From: Trinickia acidisoli
GTDB lineage: Bacteria > Pseudomonadota > Gammaproteobacteria > Burkholderiales > Burkholderiaceae
Length of the DNA: 64,000 nt
NCBI RefSeq assembly: GCF_017315725.1
Contig: NZ_JAFLRG010000001.1
Span: forward strand, 2,542,001-2,606,000
Direction of reading: 5' to 3'
The translations under genes and the position numbers were made by a program. A model generated the notes under the pieces. It did not search any database. It worked only from the letters and a program-made list of their open reading frames with translations, and was not told where the DNA came from. Positions 10,076-19,327 of this stretch are shown here, one piece after another; the stretch's first letter is position 1, and each line of letters starts with the position of its first letter.

Positions 10076-11551
10076 TCACTGGAACCAGTGTTCACGTGCT
10101 TTCATGATCAACGCCTTCGCGGCTTCCTCTTGCATTGCGGTCATTTCGACCAATTCATCGACGGCCAACTCAGCCAGCTCGTCGCGTGTCTGGATCTGAT
10201 GTTCAGCGAGCTTCGCCAGCAGATCGGCATCCATCCCTTCCAGGCTCTTAAGATCGAGGGCGATGCCCTCGACCTTCTCCTCGTTCGCGATCGCCATCGT
10301 CAGCAACGCGTCGCGCGAACGGTTGCGCAGTTCGTGAACGGTATCTTCGTCGAACGCTTCGATTTCGAGCATTTCGTTGAGCGGCACGTAGGCGATCTCT
10401 TCGAGGCTCGTGAAACCTTCGTCGATGAGGATGTCGGCAACTTCCTCGTCGACGTCGAGCCGCGCCATGAACAGATCGCGCAGAACGCCGCGCTCCTGAT
10501 TCTGCTTCTGCGCCGACTCGTCGGGCGTCATGATGTTGATCTGCCAGCCGGTCAGTTCGCCGGCGAGGCGCACGTTCTGGCCGCTGCGGCCGATGGCGAC
10601 CGCGAGTTCGCTTTCGTCCACGACGACGTCCATCGAGTGCTTCTCTTCATCGACGACGATCGATTGGACCGCAGCCGGGGCGAGCGCGCCGATCACGAAC
10701 TGGGCGGGGTCTTCGGACCACAGCACGATGTCGACGTTCTCGCCGCCAAGCTCGTTGCGAACGGCCTGAACGCGCGAGCCGCGAATGCCGACGCAGGTGC
10801 CGATCGGATCGATTCGCTTGTCGTAGGCCACCACGCCGATTTTCGCGCGCACGCCGGGGTCGCGCGCCGCCGCCTTGATCTCGAGCAGGCCTTGCTCGAT
10901 CTCGGGCACTTCCATCTCGAACAGCTTCATCAGAAACTCGGGCGCCGTGCGCGAGAGCTCGATCTGCGGGCCGCGCGCGGTGCGATCGACCTTGGCGATA
11001 TACGCACGCACACGGTCGCCCACGCGCAGGTTTTCCTTCGGAATGAGCTGATCCCGGCGCAACAGCGCTTCGACGCGTCCCGATTCGACGATGAAGTTGC
11101 CCTTGTCCAGACGCTTGACCGTGCCGGTCATGATCTTTTCGCCGCGCTCGAGAAAATCGTTGAGGATTTGCTCGCGTTCGGCATCGCGCACCTTCTGCAA
11201 GATGACTTGCTTGGCGGCCTGCGCGCCGATGCGGCCGAATTCGATCGACGGAATCGGCTCTTCGATATGTTCGTCGATTTCGATCTCGGGCTTTTGCTCG
11301 CGCGCTTCGAACAGCAGGATTTCCTGATCAGGCTCTTGCAGGCCGGCTTCGTCCGGTACGACTCGCCAACGGCGATATGTTTCGTGTTCACCCGATTCGC
11401 GATCGATATGCACGCGAATGTCCACGTCTTCTTCGAAGAGCTTCTTGGTGGCCGAAGCAAGAGCGGCTTCGAGCGCAGCGAACACCACATCTTTATTGAC
11501 GTTCTTTTCGCGCGCTAGTGCATCGACCAGCATCAGTACTTCGCGACTCAT
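10076..11551 (-). CDS. nusA: transcription termination/antitermination factor NusA
   Basis: The 491-residue protein carries, in order, the RNA-polymerase-binding N-terminal domain ([18 protein letters not shown]), an S1 domain ([14 protein letters not shown]), and two KH domains ([17 protein letters not shown] and [10 protein letters not shown]). Two acidic C-terminal repeats ([20 protein letters not shown]) end it. It binds nascent RNA and RNA polymerase to modulate pausing, termination and antitermination. Its start codon overlaps the rimP stop by four bases (ATGA-type), indicating translational coupling. Confidence 0.98.
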   Translation of the reverse strand: MSREVLMLVDALAREKNVNKDVVFAALEAALASATKKLFEEDVDIRVHIDRESGEHETYRRWRVVPDEAGLQEPDQEILLFEAREQKPEIEIDEHIEEPIPSIEFGRIGAQAAKQVILQKVRDAEREQILNDFLERGEKIMTGTVKRLDKGNFIVESGRVEALLRRDQLIPKENLRVGDRVRAYIAKVDRTARGPQIELSRTAPEFLMKLFEMEVPEIEQGLLEIKAAARDPGVRAKIGVVAYDKRIDPIGTCVGIRGSRVQAVRNELGGENVDIVLWSEDPAQFVIGALAPAAVQSIVVDEEKHSMDVVVDESELAVAIGRSGQNVRLAGELTGWQINIMTPDESAQKQNQERGVLRDLFMARLDVDEEVADILIDEGFTSLEEIAYVPLNEMLEIEAFDEDTVHELRNRSRDALLTMAIANEEKVEGIALDLKSLEGMDADLLAKLAEHQIQTRDELAELAVDELVEMTAMQEEAAKALIMKAREHWFQ

Positions 11552-12006
11552 TGTTTACGGCTCCTAAAGTCAACGTGCGGGACCAGGCGTGCGCGGTCCA
11601 TGTCCGCGAGCGTGAAATCGAGCATCGCGGCGCCTTCTTTTCCTTCAATTTCCAAACCAAGCGTCTCGCCGTTCGGTGCATGCAGGATGCCCCGGTACGT
11701 CTTGCGTCCGTTCAGCGGTTTTTTCAATGTCACGACGGCCTCGCTGCCCGCGAAGCGCAAGAAATCCGCCAACTTCTTCAGCGGACGATCAAGCCCCGGC
11801 GACGATACTTCGAGCCGTTCGTAGTCGATGTTCTCAACCGTCAGAACGTGCTGGAGCTGACGCGTGACTTTTTCGCAATCCTCGATCGCGATGCCGGCGG
11901 GCTGGTCGATATACACGCACAGCATGCCGCGCCCGGTTCGCTCGAGGTCCACGAGCTCGTAACCCATGCCCGAGACCGTGGTTTCTATCAGTTCCGTCAG
12001 TTGCAC
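11548..12006 (-). CDS. rimP: ribosome maturation factor RimP
   Basis: This 152-residue protein is needed for 30S assembly. It shows the N-terminal alpha/beta domain ([20 protein letters not shown]), the conserved [20 protein letters not shown] segment, the [11 protein letters not shown] motif and a C-terminal SH3-like barrel. The start is a GTG at 12006 preceded by GAGGG. It overlaps nusA and opens the rimP-nusA-infB block; a strong terminator upstream separates it from rluB, so a promoter should lie in 12007-12116. Confidence 0.96.
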   Translation of the reverse strand: MQLTELIETTVSGMGYELVDLERTGRGMLCVYIDQPAGIAIEDCEKVTRQLQHVLTVENIDYERLEVSSPGLDRPLKKLADFLRFAGSEAVVTLKKPLNGRKTYRGILHAPNGETLGLEIEGKEGAAMLDFTLADMDRARLVPHVDFRSRKQ

Positions 12007-12116
12007 ATTGCCCTCTAAGGTGTTCGCGCATGCGCACGAGCACCTCCGGGGCCGCGCGCCGCGCCATGCCGACGCGCGAAAAGGAGCGCTACCCGAGATG
12101 CAGAACCGTTACCGCC

Positions 12117-12141
12117 AAAAAAAAATGGGCTTCACGCCCAT
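12117..12141 (-). terminator. intrinsic terminator upstream of rimP
   Basis: Read leftward, ATGGGC (12136-12141), a 5-nt loop and GCCCAT (12125-12130) form a hairpin followed by about eight to nine T residues. It lies about 225 bp after the rluB stop and about 110 bp before the rimP start. It probably ends the rluB/scpB transcript. Confidence 0.8.
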
Positions 12142-12237
12142 CATCTTCTTACCGGTGGTCGCACCTGAGCCGCACTAAAAAGCCGCACGCCCAGCGACTT
12201 TGTGAGTTTAGCATTTTTCACGGCGCGTTGCAAAGCT

Positions 12238-12286
12238 GCCCGCCGCGTGTGAGGCTCCCCGCAACGGAGCCTCACACGCGGCGGGC
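12238..12286. repeat. 21-bp perfect inverted repeat in the rluB-rimP gap
   Basis: The arms 12238-12258 and 12266-12286 are perfectly complementary over 21 bp around a 7-nt loop. Each arm contains the core GTGTGAGGCTCC. No T-tract follows on either strand, so it is not a standard intrinsic terminator. The gap 12007-12365 otherwise holds only the T-tract terminator at 12117-12141 and the rimP leader. Confidence 0.85.
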
Positions 12287-12365
12287 GAGCGCAATGCAAT
12301 TGGCCGGGCACTCGCGCGAAGACGCGCCGGCCCATGCAAGCCCACGCAGTCCCTGCGCGCCCGTA

Positions 12366-14141
12366 TCAACGACCGCGCGAACGACCGCGCGCAGCCGGGC
12401 CCTGGCCGCCGCTGCGATTGCCACCGCCCGCACGGTTGCCGCCCGGCCCGCGGTTGCTGCCCGGTCCGCGATTGCCGGCCGGATTACCGGCCGCATTGCC
12501 GCCGCCGAACGCACGCTTGCCCGCACCGCCCGACGTCGGTGCGCGATTGCCGTCGACGTCGCCGCGCGGCTGCCGCCCCTTCTGACCGCCGCCGCTACGA
12601 TTACCGTAGCCGCTACCGCCTGTACTGTCGCCGAAACCGCCCGTGCCCGCCCCGAACCCGCCCGGGCCACGCCGGCCGCCGCCGCGTCCGGGCTGATCGA
12701 AGCGCCCGTGCGCGGTCAGCACCGGCTCGCGATTGATAAAGCCCATCGACGTCTGCATTGGATCGGGTTGACGACGCTCGGGGCTCGGGCGGCGACCGCC
12801 CTTTTCCTCGGTGGGCGCTTTGAGGCCGACAGCCGCCATCAGGCTGCGCACCTGGTTTTCCTCGAGCTCTTCCCAGCGGCCGCGGTGCAAACCGCGCGGC
12901 AGCGAGATCGGGCCGTGGCGCGTACGGATGAGCCGGCTGACCATGAGGCCGACGGCCTCGAACATGCGCCGCACCTCGCGGTTCCGCCCCTCGGCGAGCG
13001 CAACGTGATACCAGTGATTGGTACCCTCGCCGCCGCCATCGCGGATACGCAGGAAGTTCGCGGGACCATCGTCGAGCTCGACGCCGTGCAACAGCTTTTG
13101 CCGTGAGCCTTCCGTCAATTCGCCCACCACACGCACCGCGTACTCTCGCTCGACGCTGTAGCGCGGGTGCATGAATCGATTGGCCAAGTCGCCCGAGGTC
13201 GTCAACATGAGCAGACCCTCGGTATTGAAGTCGAGCCGGCCGACGGCCAGCCATTTCGCCGTTTTCATCGGCGGCAGCTTGTCGAAGACGGACGGCCGCC
13301 CCTCCGGATCGGCATGACTGACGATCTCGCCGGTCGGCTTGTGATAGAGCAGCACGCGCGGCGGCTTCGTTTGCACTCGGCGCTTGACGGGCTTGCCGTT
13401 GATGCGCACCTGATCGGTCGGCATGATCCGCTGGCCGATGTGCGCAGGCTCGCCGTTGACCGAGACGCGGCCCGCCACGATGAGCTCCTCCATCTCGCGC
13501 CGCGAGCCCATTCCGGCTTCGGCCAGCACCTTGTGCAGCTTGGGCGCATCGTCGTCCGGCGCGAGCACGCGCTTTTGCGGCGCCGGACGGCCACGCCGCA
13601 GCATCGGCGCACGCACGCCACCCTCGGTACTGTTGTCCGCATCGAACGCAGGCGAAGTCACGTAAGAGAACAAGTCGTCCTGTGCGCCCGGTGCGGGTTC
13701 GCCGCGCTTGCTCTGCTTGGGCTTATCCTGCGCCGCCGCTTGGCCGCCCGTCTCGTCCCGACGGTTGGCCGTTTGTTGCCGGCCGCCCTTTTGCGCGCCC
13801 TTGCGCGGCGCACGCGCCGGTGCGGGCGCAGTGGCGTCCGCAGGCGCGGTAGCCGACGGCTCGACGTCGGCATCGTCCGGCGCGCGTTCGCCCTGCGCTT
13901 GCGCGCCGGCTTCGCTTTTGGTCTTGGCCGCGGCGCGCCGCCGCGCGATCAAGCTGCGCGGACCGCGCCGCAAGCCGCGGCGGGGACGCTCTTGATCGCC
14001 CGCTTCCGCGGCATGAGCGCCATGTTCGGATTCGCCCGCCTGCGCAGCTTGCGCCTCGTCGCGGCCCGCGGCGTCTACGGCATGCCCGGATGCGGACAAA
14101 TCGGTATCGTGGGTATTCGTCAAAACAACCTCAGATGTCAA
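12366..14141 (-). CDS. rluB: 23S rRNA pseudouridine(2605) synthase RluB
   Basis: The 591-residue protein modifies 23S rRNA. A disordered N-terminal extension of about 200 residues (Ala/Gln/Arg-rich) precedes an S4 RNA-binding domain ([20 protein letters not shown]). The RsuA/RluB catalytic domain has the motif [15 protein letters not shown], whose Asp is the nucleophile. A Gly/Arg/Asn-rich tail of about 130 residues follows. Such tails are usual for this enzyme in Burkholderiaceae. The start at 14141 is 41 bp after the scpB stop, so the two are probably co-transcribed. Confidence 0.93.
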   Translation of the reverse strand: MTSEVVLTNTHDTDLSASGHAVDAAGRDEAQAAQAGESEHGAHAAEAGDQERPRRGLRRGPRSLIARRRAAAKTKSEAGAQAQGERAPDDADVEPSATAPADATAPAPARAPRKGAQKGGRQQTANRRDETGGQAAAQDKPKQSKRGEPAPGAQDDLFSYVTSPAFDADNSTEGGVRAPMLRRGRPAPQKRVLAPDDDAPKLHKVLAEAGMGSRREMEELIVAGRVSVNGEPAHIGQRIMPTDQVRINGKPVKRRVQTKPPRVLLYHKPTGEIVSHADPEGRPSVFDKLPPMKTAKWLAVGRLDFNTEGLLMLTTSGDLANRFMHPRYSVEREYAVRVVGELTEGSRQKLLHGVELDDGPANFLRIRDGGGEGTNHWYHVALAEGRNREVRRMFEAVGLMVSRLIRTRHGPISLPRGLHRGRWEELEENQVRSLMAAVGLKAPTEEKGGRRPSPERRQPDPMQTSMGFINREPVLTAHGRFDQPGRGGGRRGPGGFGAGTGGFGDSTGGSGYGNRSGGGQKGRQPRGDVDGNRAPTSGGAGKRAFGGGNAAGNPAGNRGPGSNRGPGGNRAGGGNRSGGQGPAARGRSRGR

Positions 14142-14182
14142 TCGCGTACACCCGTTGCAGGTGCAGCGTGCGTTCGGTTTCG

Positions 14183-15112
14183 TCAGGCACTTCGCGACGC
14201 GGGTTCGTCGTCCGTCAACGCCCCCGTGTCGTCGGCCAATTCTTCGCGAGCCGGTGCGCGCTCAGACACCGCGTCCGTCGACTGCGAATCGACGGTGGGT
14301 GAAGCGCCTTCTTGCGCGCGCCGTTGCGGCTCGATGCCGGTCTCGTTCGAAATGGCGTCTCGCGAGCCGCGACCTTCGTCTCGGCTGCCGTTTGCGGCGT
14401 GTACCGTGCCGCCGTCGTCAACGATGCGCTCAGCATCGAGCAAGTCATCGGCCCGCTCGCCGTCCATCGCATCGTGCGCGCCTTCGTCGTCGGCATCGAC
14501 CCGCGCCATCTCGGCCTCGCCCGCCGCGGCTTCGGCCAGCGCCGCATCCTCGGGAAACTCGATCGCATGCTGAGCGAGCAGATCGACCGCGCTCTGCGTC
14601 GTCGGATCGGCTAGCGGCGGCAATTCGTCGAGCGCCTTCAGCCCGAGATCGTCAAGGAACTGCTTGGTCGTCGCATAAAGCGCGGGGCGACCCGGCACAT
14701 CGCGATGCCCGATCACTTCGATCCAGTTGCGGTCCTCGAGCTGCTTGATCACTTGCGTGTTGACGGTGACGCCGCGGATCTCTTCGATATCGCCGCGCGT
14801 GACCGGTTGCCGGTACGCGATGATCGCCAATGTCTCGAGTACGGCGCGCGAATACTTCGGTGGCTTTTCCGGGTGCAAGCGATCGAGATAGCTGCGCATC
14901 GCCGGCTTGCTTTGAAAGCGCCAGCCGGTCGCGAGCCCGACGAGCTCGACGCCCCGCCCGGACCATTCTTTTCTCAAATCCTCAAGTAACGCACGGACTG
15001 TATCCGCCGTAACGGCATCGGCGAAAAGCTTACGCAGGTCACCGACCTTGAGCGGTTCCTGCGCGCAAATCAAAGCAGTCTCGAGGACGATCTTCGCCTC
15101 TTGGGTATTCAT
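14183..15112 (-). CDS. scpB: segregation and condensation protein B
   Basis: This 309-residue protein is the winged-helix kleisin partner of the SMC-ScpA condensin complex. Conserved parts are [20 protein letters not shown] near the N-terminus, the segment [20 protein letters not shown], and [15 protein letters not shown]. After about residue 190 there is an acidic, low-complexity extension of about 120 residues not found in short ScpB proteins. scpA is not in this window next to it. Confidence 0.95.
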   Translation of the reverse strand: MNTQEAKIVLETALICAQEPLKVGDLRKLFADAVTADTVRALLEDLRKEWSGRGVELVGLATGWRFQSKPAMRSYLDRLHPEKPPKYSRAVLETLAIIAYRQPVTRGDIEEIRGVTVNTQVIKQLEDRNWIEVIGHRDVPGRPALYATTKQFLDDLGLKALDELPPLADPTTQSAVDLLAQHAIEFPEDAALAEAAAGEAEMARVDADDEGAHDAMDGERADDLLDAERIVDDGGTVHAANGSRDEGRGSRDAISNETGIEPQRRAQEGASPTVDSQSTDAVSERAPAREELADDTGALTDDEPASRSA

Positions 15113-15854
15113 GCAGCTAGGTCAGACCCTGTGGTCAACGAACCGGATCAAACAGACGATATGGAACTGAAAGACGCGCTCGCCCGATTTTGATCGGTCA
15201 TATTGATGGGAGCACGGACCGGGGGGTGGCGAATCGAGCAGCGCTCGAGCCAAATCCAGCCGGACAAAGCGGCGGTTTTCCGGAGAAGGCGCCGCGTGAC
15301 TGAACGCCATCTTACGCAAAAAGCCGGAGAGCGTAAACAACGAATGAAGCCGCGCACCGTGGCGTCGAGCGCACTGCCGCCCAAATATTGAACCGTCTCG
15401 CCGGGGCTCGGACCGATAGACGGAACGAGCTGTCTTGCTGCAATCGCAAAACAAACCGCATAAGTCGCATGCACCTGTCACAAGTGAGCCGGGCGTATTC
15501 GCGAGCGCGTATTCGCAGCTCATTTATCGCATTGCAATAACCGAGCGCAAGCGCACTTCCGAAGCGCGGCCCTGCACTAGATTGGTGATTGCCCTGATTT
15601 CCGGCCCCGTCGTTTTGGCGTCTTATACGCCCCTAGCTGACGTCCCCGCAACCCCGTTATGACGGGGCTTCCAGGCATTCGCCACCGGCATGGCACGCTT
15701 AATGCACGGCCTGGCGCGCTGCGGTGGGCGCGTCGCTCGATGTTCGACATCGTTCGCGGCGCCCTCCGCCTCGCTCGACACCCCATGAGGGTGTCTGCAG
15801 AGTGCGCGGCACGGGGCAGCGCACCGGGGTCAGTTTCGCTGAGGGTGAGGACAT
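15113..15854. other. gene-poor gap of about 740 bp
   Basis: No frame here has recognisable family features or a good ribosome binding site; a 133-codon minus-strand frame (15122-15523) looks non-coding. A small GC hairpin CCCCGT/ACGGGG lies near 15651-15666. The gap leads into an orphan transposase-like domain, so part of it may be eroded mobile DNA. Confidence 0.4.
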
Positions 15855-16253
15855 ATGGTGTTCGACGATTTGAGAGATAACGAATGGGCGCTGGTCGAAG
15901 CTCTGTTCTGTGCCGAGCCTGCGCGCAGCGAACGGCGTGGACGTCCGCGCGTCGAAGCGCGTGCGGTCGTCAATGCCGTTCTTTGGGTGTTGTCGACAGG
16001 TGAGGGATGGTCGAAGTTGCCGGGCCGCTACCCGTCGCCGCCGACGTGCCGGCGCCGCTTCGACGAATGGCAGGCCGACGGCACGCTCGTTGAAATCGTC
16101 AAGCGGCTGGGCACCTGCGGCCGCCAGATCTCGCTGCGTGGGCGCATCGGCACGACCGCGGTCAAGCCGCCCGCACCGCGTACTTCGGACCGCTTGATCG
16201 GCGCCTTCTGGACAACCCCTGAATCGTGGCGCGCGCCGGCCAAAGTGGCTTGA
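15855..16253 (+). CDS. orphan IS5-family transposase N-terminal (DUF4096-like) domain
   Basis: The 132-residue protein begins MVFDDLRDNEWALVEALF and continues GRPRVEARAVVNAVLWVLSTG and LPGRYPSPPTCRRRFDEW. These resemble the helix-turn-helix N-terminal domain of IS5/IS1182-like transposases. The DDE catalytic domain is missing: after about residue 90 the sequence departs from the family and stops. No terminal inverted repeats were found. Either it is the remnant of an insertion sequence, or a stand-alone DNA-binding protein derived from one. Confidence 0.6.
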   Translation: MVFDDLRDNEWALVEALFCAEPARSERRGRPRVEARAVVNAVLWVLSTGEGWSKLPGRYPSPPTCRRRFDEWQADGTLVEIVKRLGTCGRQISLRGRIGTTAVKPPAPRTSDRLIGAFWTTPESWRAPAKVA

Positions 16254-16535
16254 CCGCTAGAGCATCGAACGACGAGACGACACCGCGCGATTGCTTCTGA
16301 CGGACGCGCGGTTCGTCGAATACACCACCCCGATGCGCGAGCCGCGCACCCTTGCATCGGCGGCAGCGTCAAATACAGGCCATCGCGCCTGCCCCTGCGT
16401 TTCGCACTGCACGGCAACGTTGCGGCCGAGCGCTTCCGAAACATCCATTTACTAATATTTACAGCAGCCTTTCATTCACACGCCTATCGTGTCTTCATGC
16501 GGACACGCCTCCGGCATCCGTGCCGGACCTCGATA

Positions 16536-16790
16536 ATGAAGGCAGCGATTCACACAGCGAGTTTGCTCGTGTGCGGCGCCGTCGCGGCGCATACCGCGCT
16601 CGCCCACGCTCAGCCTCCTCGCCCCCCTCCCCCCAACCCGCCGGCGTTCTCCGCGGGGTGGCGTACTGCTGCACCCGCAAATCCACCTGCCGCCGCATCG
16701 GCCCCGCGTGGAAACCTGCGCGGTGACATCGAAAGCAATGCGCGCTGGAACGATAACGGCACCCGCCCACGCTCGCCCCCACGGCGCTGA
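16536..16790 (+). CDS. small secreted proline-rich protein
   Basis: This 84-residue predicted product starts at ATG 16536 with a clear signal peptide (MKAAIHTASLLVCGAVAAHT, predicted cleavage after AHA-Q near residue 26). A Pro/Ala-rich mature part (PPRPPPPNPPAF) and a basic C-terminus follow. No family is recognised. The ribosome binding site is weak. The candidate RNA at 16836-16934 lies 45 bp downstream and could be its 3' untranslated region. Confidence 0.45.
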   Translation: MKAAIHTASLLVCGAVAAHTALAHAQPPRPPPPNPPAFSAGWRTAAPANPPAAASAPRGNLRGDIESNARWNDNGTRPRSPPRR

Positions 16791-16835
16791 GTCGCTCGCT
16801 TCACGCCACGCATGCAATTTGAATTGAATCGAAGG

Positions 16836-16934
16836 GAACCACTAGCGGTTCGGCATAGTCGGAGTGAATGCCATGAGCACAGCGTGGCAGCAGAAATATC
16901 CGGTACCCGTATCCTCGCGATACGGGTTTTTTTT
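16836..16934 (+). ncRNA. candidate structured RNA ending in an intrinsic terminator
   Basis: Three consecutive hairpins are visible. GAACC-ACTAGC-GGTTC is at 16836-16851. GGCAT-11 nt-ATGCC is at 16852-16872. An 8-bp terminator CCCGTATC-CTCGC-GATACGGG with eight T residues is at 16906-16934. The next gene is on the opposite strand, so this is not an attenuator. It is either a small RNA or the 3' end of the upstream secreted-protein mRNA. A 31-codon frame (ATG 16873) preceded by GGAG overlaps it and may be chance. Confidence 0.4.
16906..16934 (+). terminator. intrinsic terminator
   Basis: A perfect 8-bp stem with a 5-nt loop (CTCGC) followed by eight T residues on the plus strand. It is the best terminator in this part of the window and has no long gene directly before it. 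Confidence 0.8.
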
Positions 16935-17012
16935 GGGGCTATTCGCGGTGGCGGAATGGATGCAGTAGCCTGCGACGCCACAAATGAGCGCTACCTACGC
17001 TACCTAAGCTAC

Positions 17013-17324
17013 CTACTGCCGCAGTTCGATCGCGGCGGCAGCTTCGCTCGGGGCGTACTCGCTCGCTCGCGCGTCCACCCAGGTCAGCGCACGTTCTTCA
17101 CGGGCAAGGCGATTGAATTCGGCGCGCCCTTTCTCGGTCAGGACAGCAATATCGACAGGCGCATGAAAGCCCGCACCGGGCGCAACCGTCCGCTGACGCA
17201 CGGTTTCCATCAAACCGAGCCGTCGCAGATATTCGAACACTCCAGGACGCTTGGCCCATGGAACCTGACGATATTGCACTCGCCTAAGCGCTTCGAGCAC
17301 CGCTTCGTTGGAATACGTGGTCAT
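17013..17324 (-). CDS. conserved-looking hypothetical protein, winged-helix-like
   Basis: This 103-residue protein starts MTTYSNEAVLEALRRVQYRQ and has the layout of a small winged helix: helices in the first half (PGVFEYLRRLGLMETV) and a central VDIAVLTEKGRAEFNRLA segment. A hairpin-like basic stretch (RQRTVAPG) could be the wing. No family is recognised with certainty. It is transcribed opposite to its neighbours. Its stop lies inside a short tandem repeat (GCTACCTA units, about 16990-17017). Confidence 0.6.
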   Translation of the reverse strand: MTTYSNEAVLEALRRVQYRQVPWAKRPGVFEYLRRLGLMETVRQRTVAPGAGFHAPVDIAVLTEKGRAEFNRLAREERALTWVDARASEYAPSEAAAAIELRQ

Positions 17325-17438
17325 CTCGATTCTTTCTTAAAGTGCGGCCGCCGCCACGCGTGACGACGTTTGCCTTGCGGCGACCGGTACAGATGAGCGC
17401 CGGCCGCTGCGCCGGGGCGGCGGCCGGGTGTACCGGTG

Positions 17439-17466
17439 CCGTCAAATTATACGTACTGCCTATAAT
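17439..17466 (+). promoter_or_regulatory. promoter with consensus -10 upstream of the YdcF-like gene
   Basis: A perfect TATAAT at 17461-17466 is preceded at 16 bp by a weak -35 (CCGTCA). Transcription would start near 17473. That makes the upstream GTG at 17428 an unlikely start for the next gene. Confidence 0.45.
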
Positions 17467-17571
17467 CGGGCCCTTTGCCGCGCATTGGAATGCGCGATTG
17501 CCCGTGGTCCATTCAGTGCATCGCCGCTGTGTGCGACGCGATCCCCGAAACCATACGTTACCCTATCTCAA

Positions 17572-18291
17572 TTGATCATATTCACTTTATTCGCGCTTTT
17601 TTCGGCGATTTTCGTGCTGTGGCGCCGTGCGCGGAAGGCGATCGCCGTCGCGGCGCTCGTCGTGTTTTGGCTCCTGTCGTCCGGTTGGCTGACCGCTCCG
17701 TTACTCGCCGCCGTGCAGCACGACGCCTTGCATTCCCCGCCCCCTCGGTTCGGCCGGCGCACGGTCATTGTCATGCTCGGCGGCGGTACGAGATACGATC
17801 GCCACGGCGCGCTCGTGCCCAAGCGCGATGTGTTGCCGCGCATTGCAACGACGGCGTCGCTGTATGCGCAATGCAAGCAGCAGGCGCAGTACTGCGAAGT
17901 CATCGTGAGCGGCGGCAACCCGCAGCGACATATCGCCTCCGAAGCGGATACCTACGCGCCTTATCTGCTCGGAGCGCATGTCGCGCGCGACGATCTCGTT
18001 CTCGAAAACACGAGCCGTACGACCTATGAAAATGCCGAGCACGTCGCACGTATTTTGCGCAGGGAACATTACGATTCGTTGATGCTCGTGACGTCGGCGT
18101 ACCATATGCCGCGCGCACTGATGGATTTCCGCCGATTCGCGCTTGCGCCGGACCCGGTTGCGTCGAGCGGCCGAGTCGCTCGACGCGGCTGGTTGCCGCG
18201 CTGGTCGAATCTCGTGGCCGCCAACATCGCACTGCATGAACTGATCGGTATGGTCCAGTTCCACGTCTACCGCGCGTTGGGCTGGTTCTAA
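17572..18291 (+). CDS. YdcF/SanA-like DUF218 membrane protein
   Basis: From a TTG at 17572 the product is 239 residues; the frame stays open back to a GTG at 17428. Two N-terminal hydrophobic segments (IIFTLFALFSAIFVL and VAALVVFWLLSSGWL) precede a DUF218 domain. That domain has IVMLGGGTRYDR, EVIVSGGNPQ, the acidic ENTSRTTYENA motif and LVTSAYHMPRA. Relatives (YdcF, ElyC, SanA) act at the envelope, in lipid-carrier or peptidoglycan metabolism, but the reaction is not settled. The TTG is chosen because the promoter-like TATAAT lies between the two possible starts. Confidence 0.8.
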   Translation: MIIFTLFALFSAIFVLWRRARKAIAVAALVVFWLLSSGWLTAPLLAAVQHDALHSPPPRFGRRTVIVMLGGGTRYDRHGALVPKRDVLPRIATTASLYAQCKQQAQYCEVIVSGGNPQRHIASEADTYAPYLLGAHVARDDLVLENTSRTTYENAEHVARILRREHYDSLMLVTSAYHMPRALMDFRRFALAPDPVASSGRVARRGWLPRWSNLVAANIALHELIGMVQFHVYRALGWF

Positions 18292-18445
18292 CCGGAAGTC
18301 CCGACATGTAACGAGACGTAACGGAGCGTCGCATTTGCTCCACACGAATCGCGTACTTGGGCTTATGCTGGCTAGAATTTGCAATGTCCAGCCGGACGGG
18401 CAGCATCTGGACCACAATCCATCCACTTTTCGCACGGAGGCAATA

Positions 18446-18742
18446 ATGAAGAAAGCGTCCCTGACTGTCTTGTTTTCCCTGTCGCTGCTGGCCGGCGCGG
18501 CTTACGCGCAAACCGATGAGGGCGGTGTCATGATGAGCACCGATCCAGCCAAGGCCGCCGACGTCGAACAACGGGCGCAGACGCTGCAGCAGCAACAACA
18601 AGAACAACAGCAAATGCCGATGCACGAGCACGAGCACAAGGCCATGAAGCACAAGGCCATGCATCACAAAGCCATGCATCATATGAAACCCATGTCGAAG
18701 AAAGACGAAAACGCGGCGCCGGCGAAGGGCGCAAGCCAATAA
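18446..18742 (+). CDS. small periplasmic His/Met-rich protein
   Basis: The 98-residue protein starts at ATG 18446 after a GGAGG ribosome binding site. It has a signal peptide (KKASLTVLFSLSLLAGAAYA, cleavage before Q). A Gln run (residues 52-62) is followed by a striking tract of histidines, methionines and lysines built on the unit KAMHH/KAMKH (about residues 66-84). Such tracts bind Cu, Ni or Zn in other periplasmic proteins, so metal buffering or resistance is a reasonable guess. No family is recognised and no metal-transport gene is adjacent. Confidence 0.7.
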   Translation: MKKASLTVLFSLSLLAGAAYAQTDEGGVMMSTDPAKAADVEQRAQTLQQQQQEQQQMPMHEHEHKAMKHKAMHHKAMHHMKPMSKKDENAAPAKGASQ

Positions 18743-18901
18743 CCGCATCGCTCGAGCGGCGCGCGGCCGCCGGCGCACGACGAGCCGAAACCGGTCCTGC
18801 CGGCTTCGGCTTTTTCATTGGCGAAACGCTTAGGCCGGTGTGCTAAAGTCCCGCACCGAAACATTTCGCAACCGCGCGCCCCCTGGTGCGGAGAGGACAG
18901 C

Positions 18902-19159
18902 ATGAGCAACATCCAGTTGGATATCGAATGGACCGAAGCGGCATCGCGCAAGATTGAAAAACTGATGCCGCGCGGCTCGCAAGAAGCATTTCTCGCATTG
19001 CCGCCTGTCGAATGCCTACCGATGGAAGGCGACGTCCTATTCCTTGGGCCCACCGGCAAACAGCAACCGTTCATCGTCGTCGAACGCCAATACCATCACG
19101 ACGGCGACGCCGATTGGACCATCGTCTTGATTCTGGACGTACCGCAAGCGGCTCACTGA
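18902..19159 (+). CDS. conserved-looking hypothetical protein, 85 residues
   Basis: Starts at ATG 18902 after GGAGAGGACAGC. The sequence SNIQLDIEWTEAASRKIEKL, then VEGDVLFL-like and PFIVVERQYHH strands, suggests a small soluble alpha/beta protein. No signal peptide or membrane segment is present. It follows the His/Met-rich gene by about 160 bp on the same strand. The family and function are not recognised; coding potential is supported by codon usage and the ribosome binding site. Confidence 0.65.
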   Translation: MSNIQLDIEWTEAASRKIEKLMPRGSQEAFLALPPVECLPMEGDVLFLGPTGKQQPFIVVERQYHHDGDADWTIVLILDVPQAAH

Positions 19160-19264
19160 GCGGCCGATTGTTTTTCGTTCGAAGGGCGCCTCAGCGTCCC
19201 TGCATTTTTTCCGACACCGCTTCAACGGCAGTTTGTGCGGCATCGCAAAGCGCACACGCAAGCC

Positions 19265-19292
19265 AAAAAAGAAACCCGCCGCGGCGGGTTTC
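19265..19292 (-). terminator. terminator after bamC
   Basis: A perfect palindrome GAAACCCGCC-GC-GGCGGGTTTC (19271-19292) is followed on the minus strand by TTTTTT (19265-19270). It lies 36 bp beyond the bamC stop and can also serve the convergent plus-strand gene. Confidence 0.85.
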
Positions 19293-19327
19293 TGTGGATG
19301 CATCAGGTGCAAGTGTGTCGAACGCGA

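Noticed and set aside
15122-15523. 133-codon minus-strand frame after scpB
   Set aside because: No family features, no ribosome binding site, and composition unlike neighbouring proteins.
16990-17017. GCTACCTA tandem units as a CRISPR or attachment site
   Set aside because: Only about three 8-9 bp units without spacers and no integrase nearby; a simple short repeat.
17428-17571. Longer N-terminus for the YdcF-like protein from GTG 17428
   Set aside because: A consensus TATAAT lies downstream of that GTG, the extra residues are Cys/Arg-rich without a membrane pattern, and TTG 17572 starts directly at the first hydrophobic segment.
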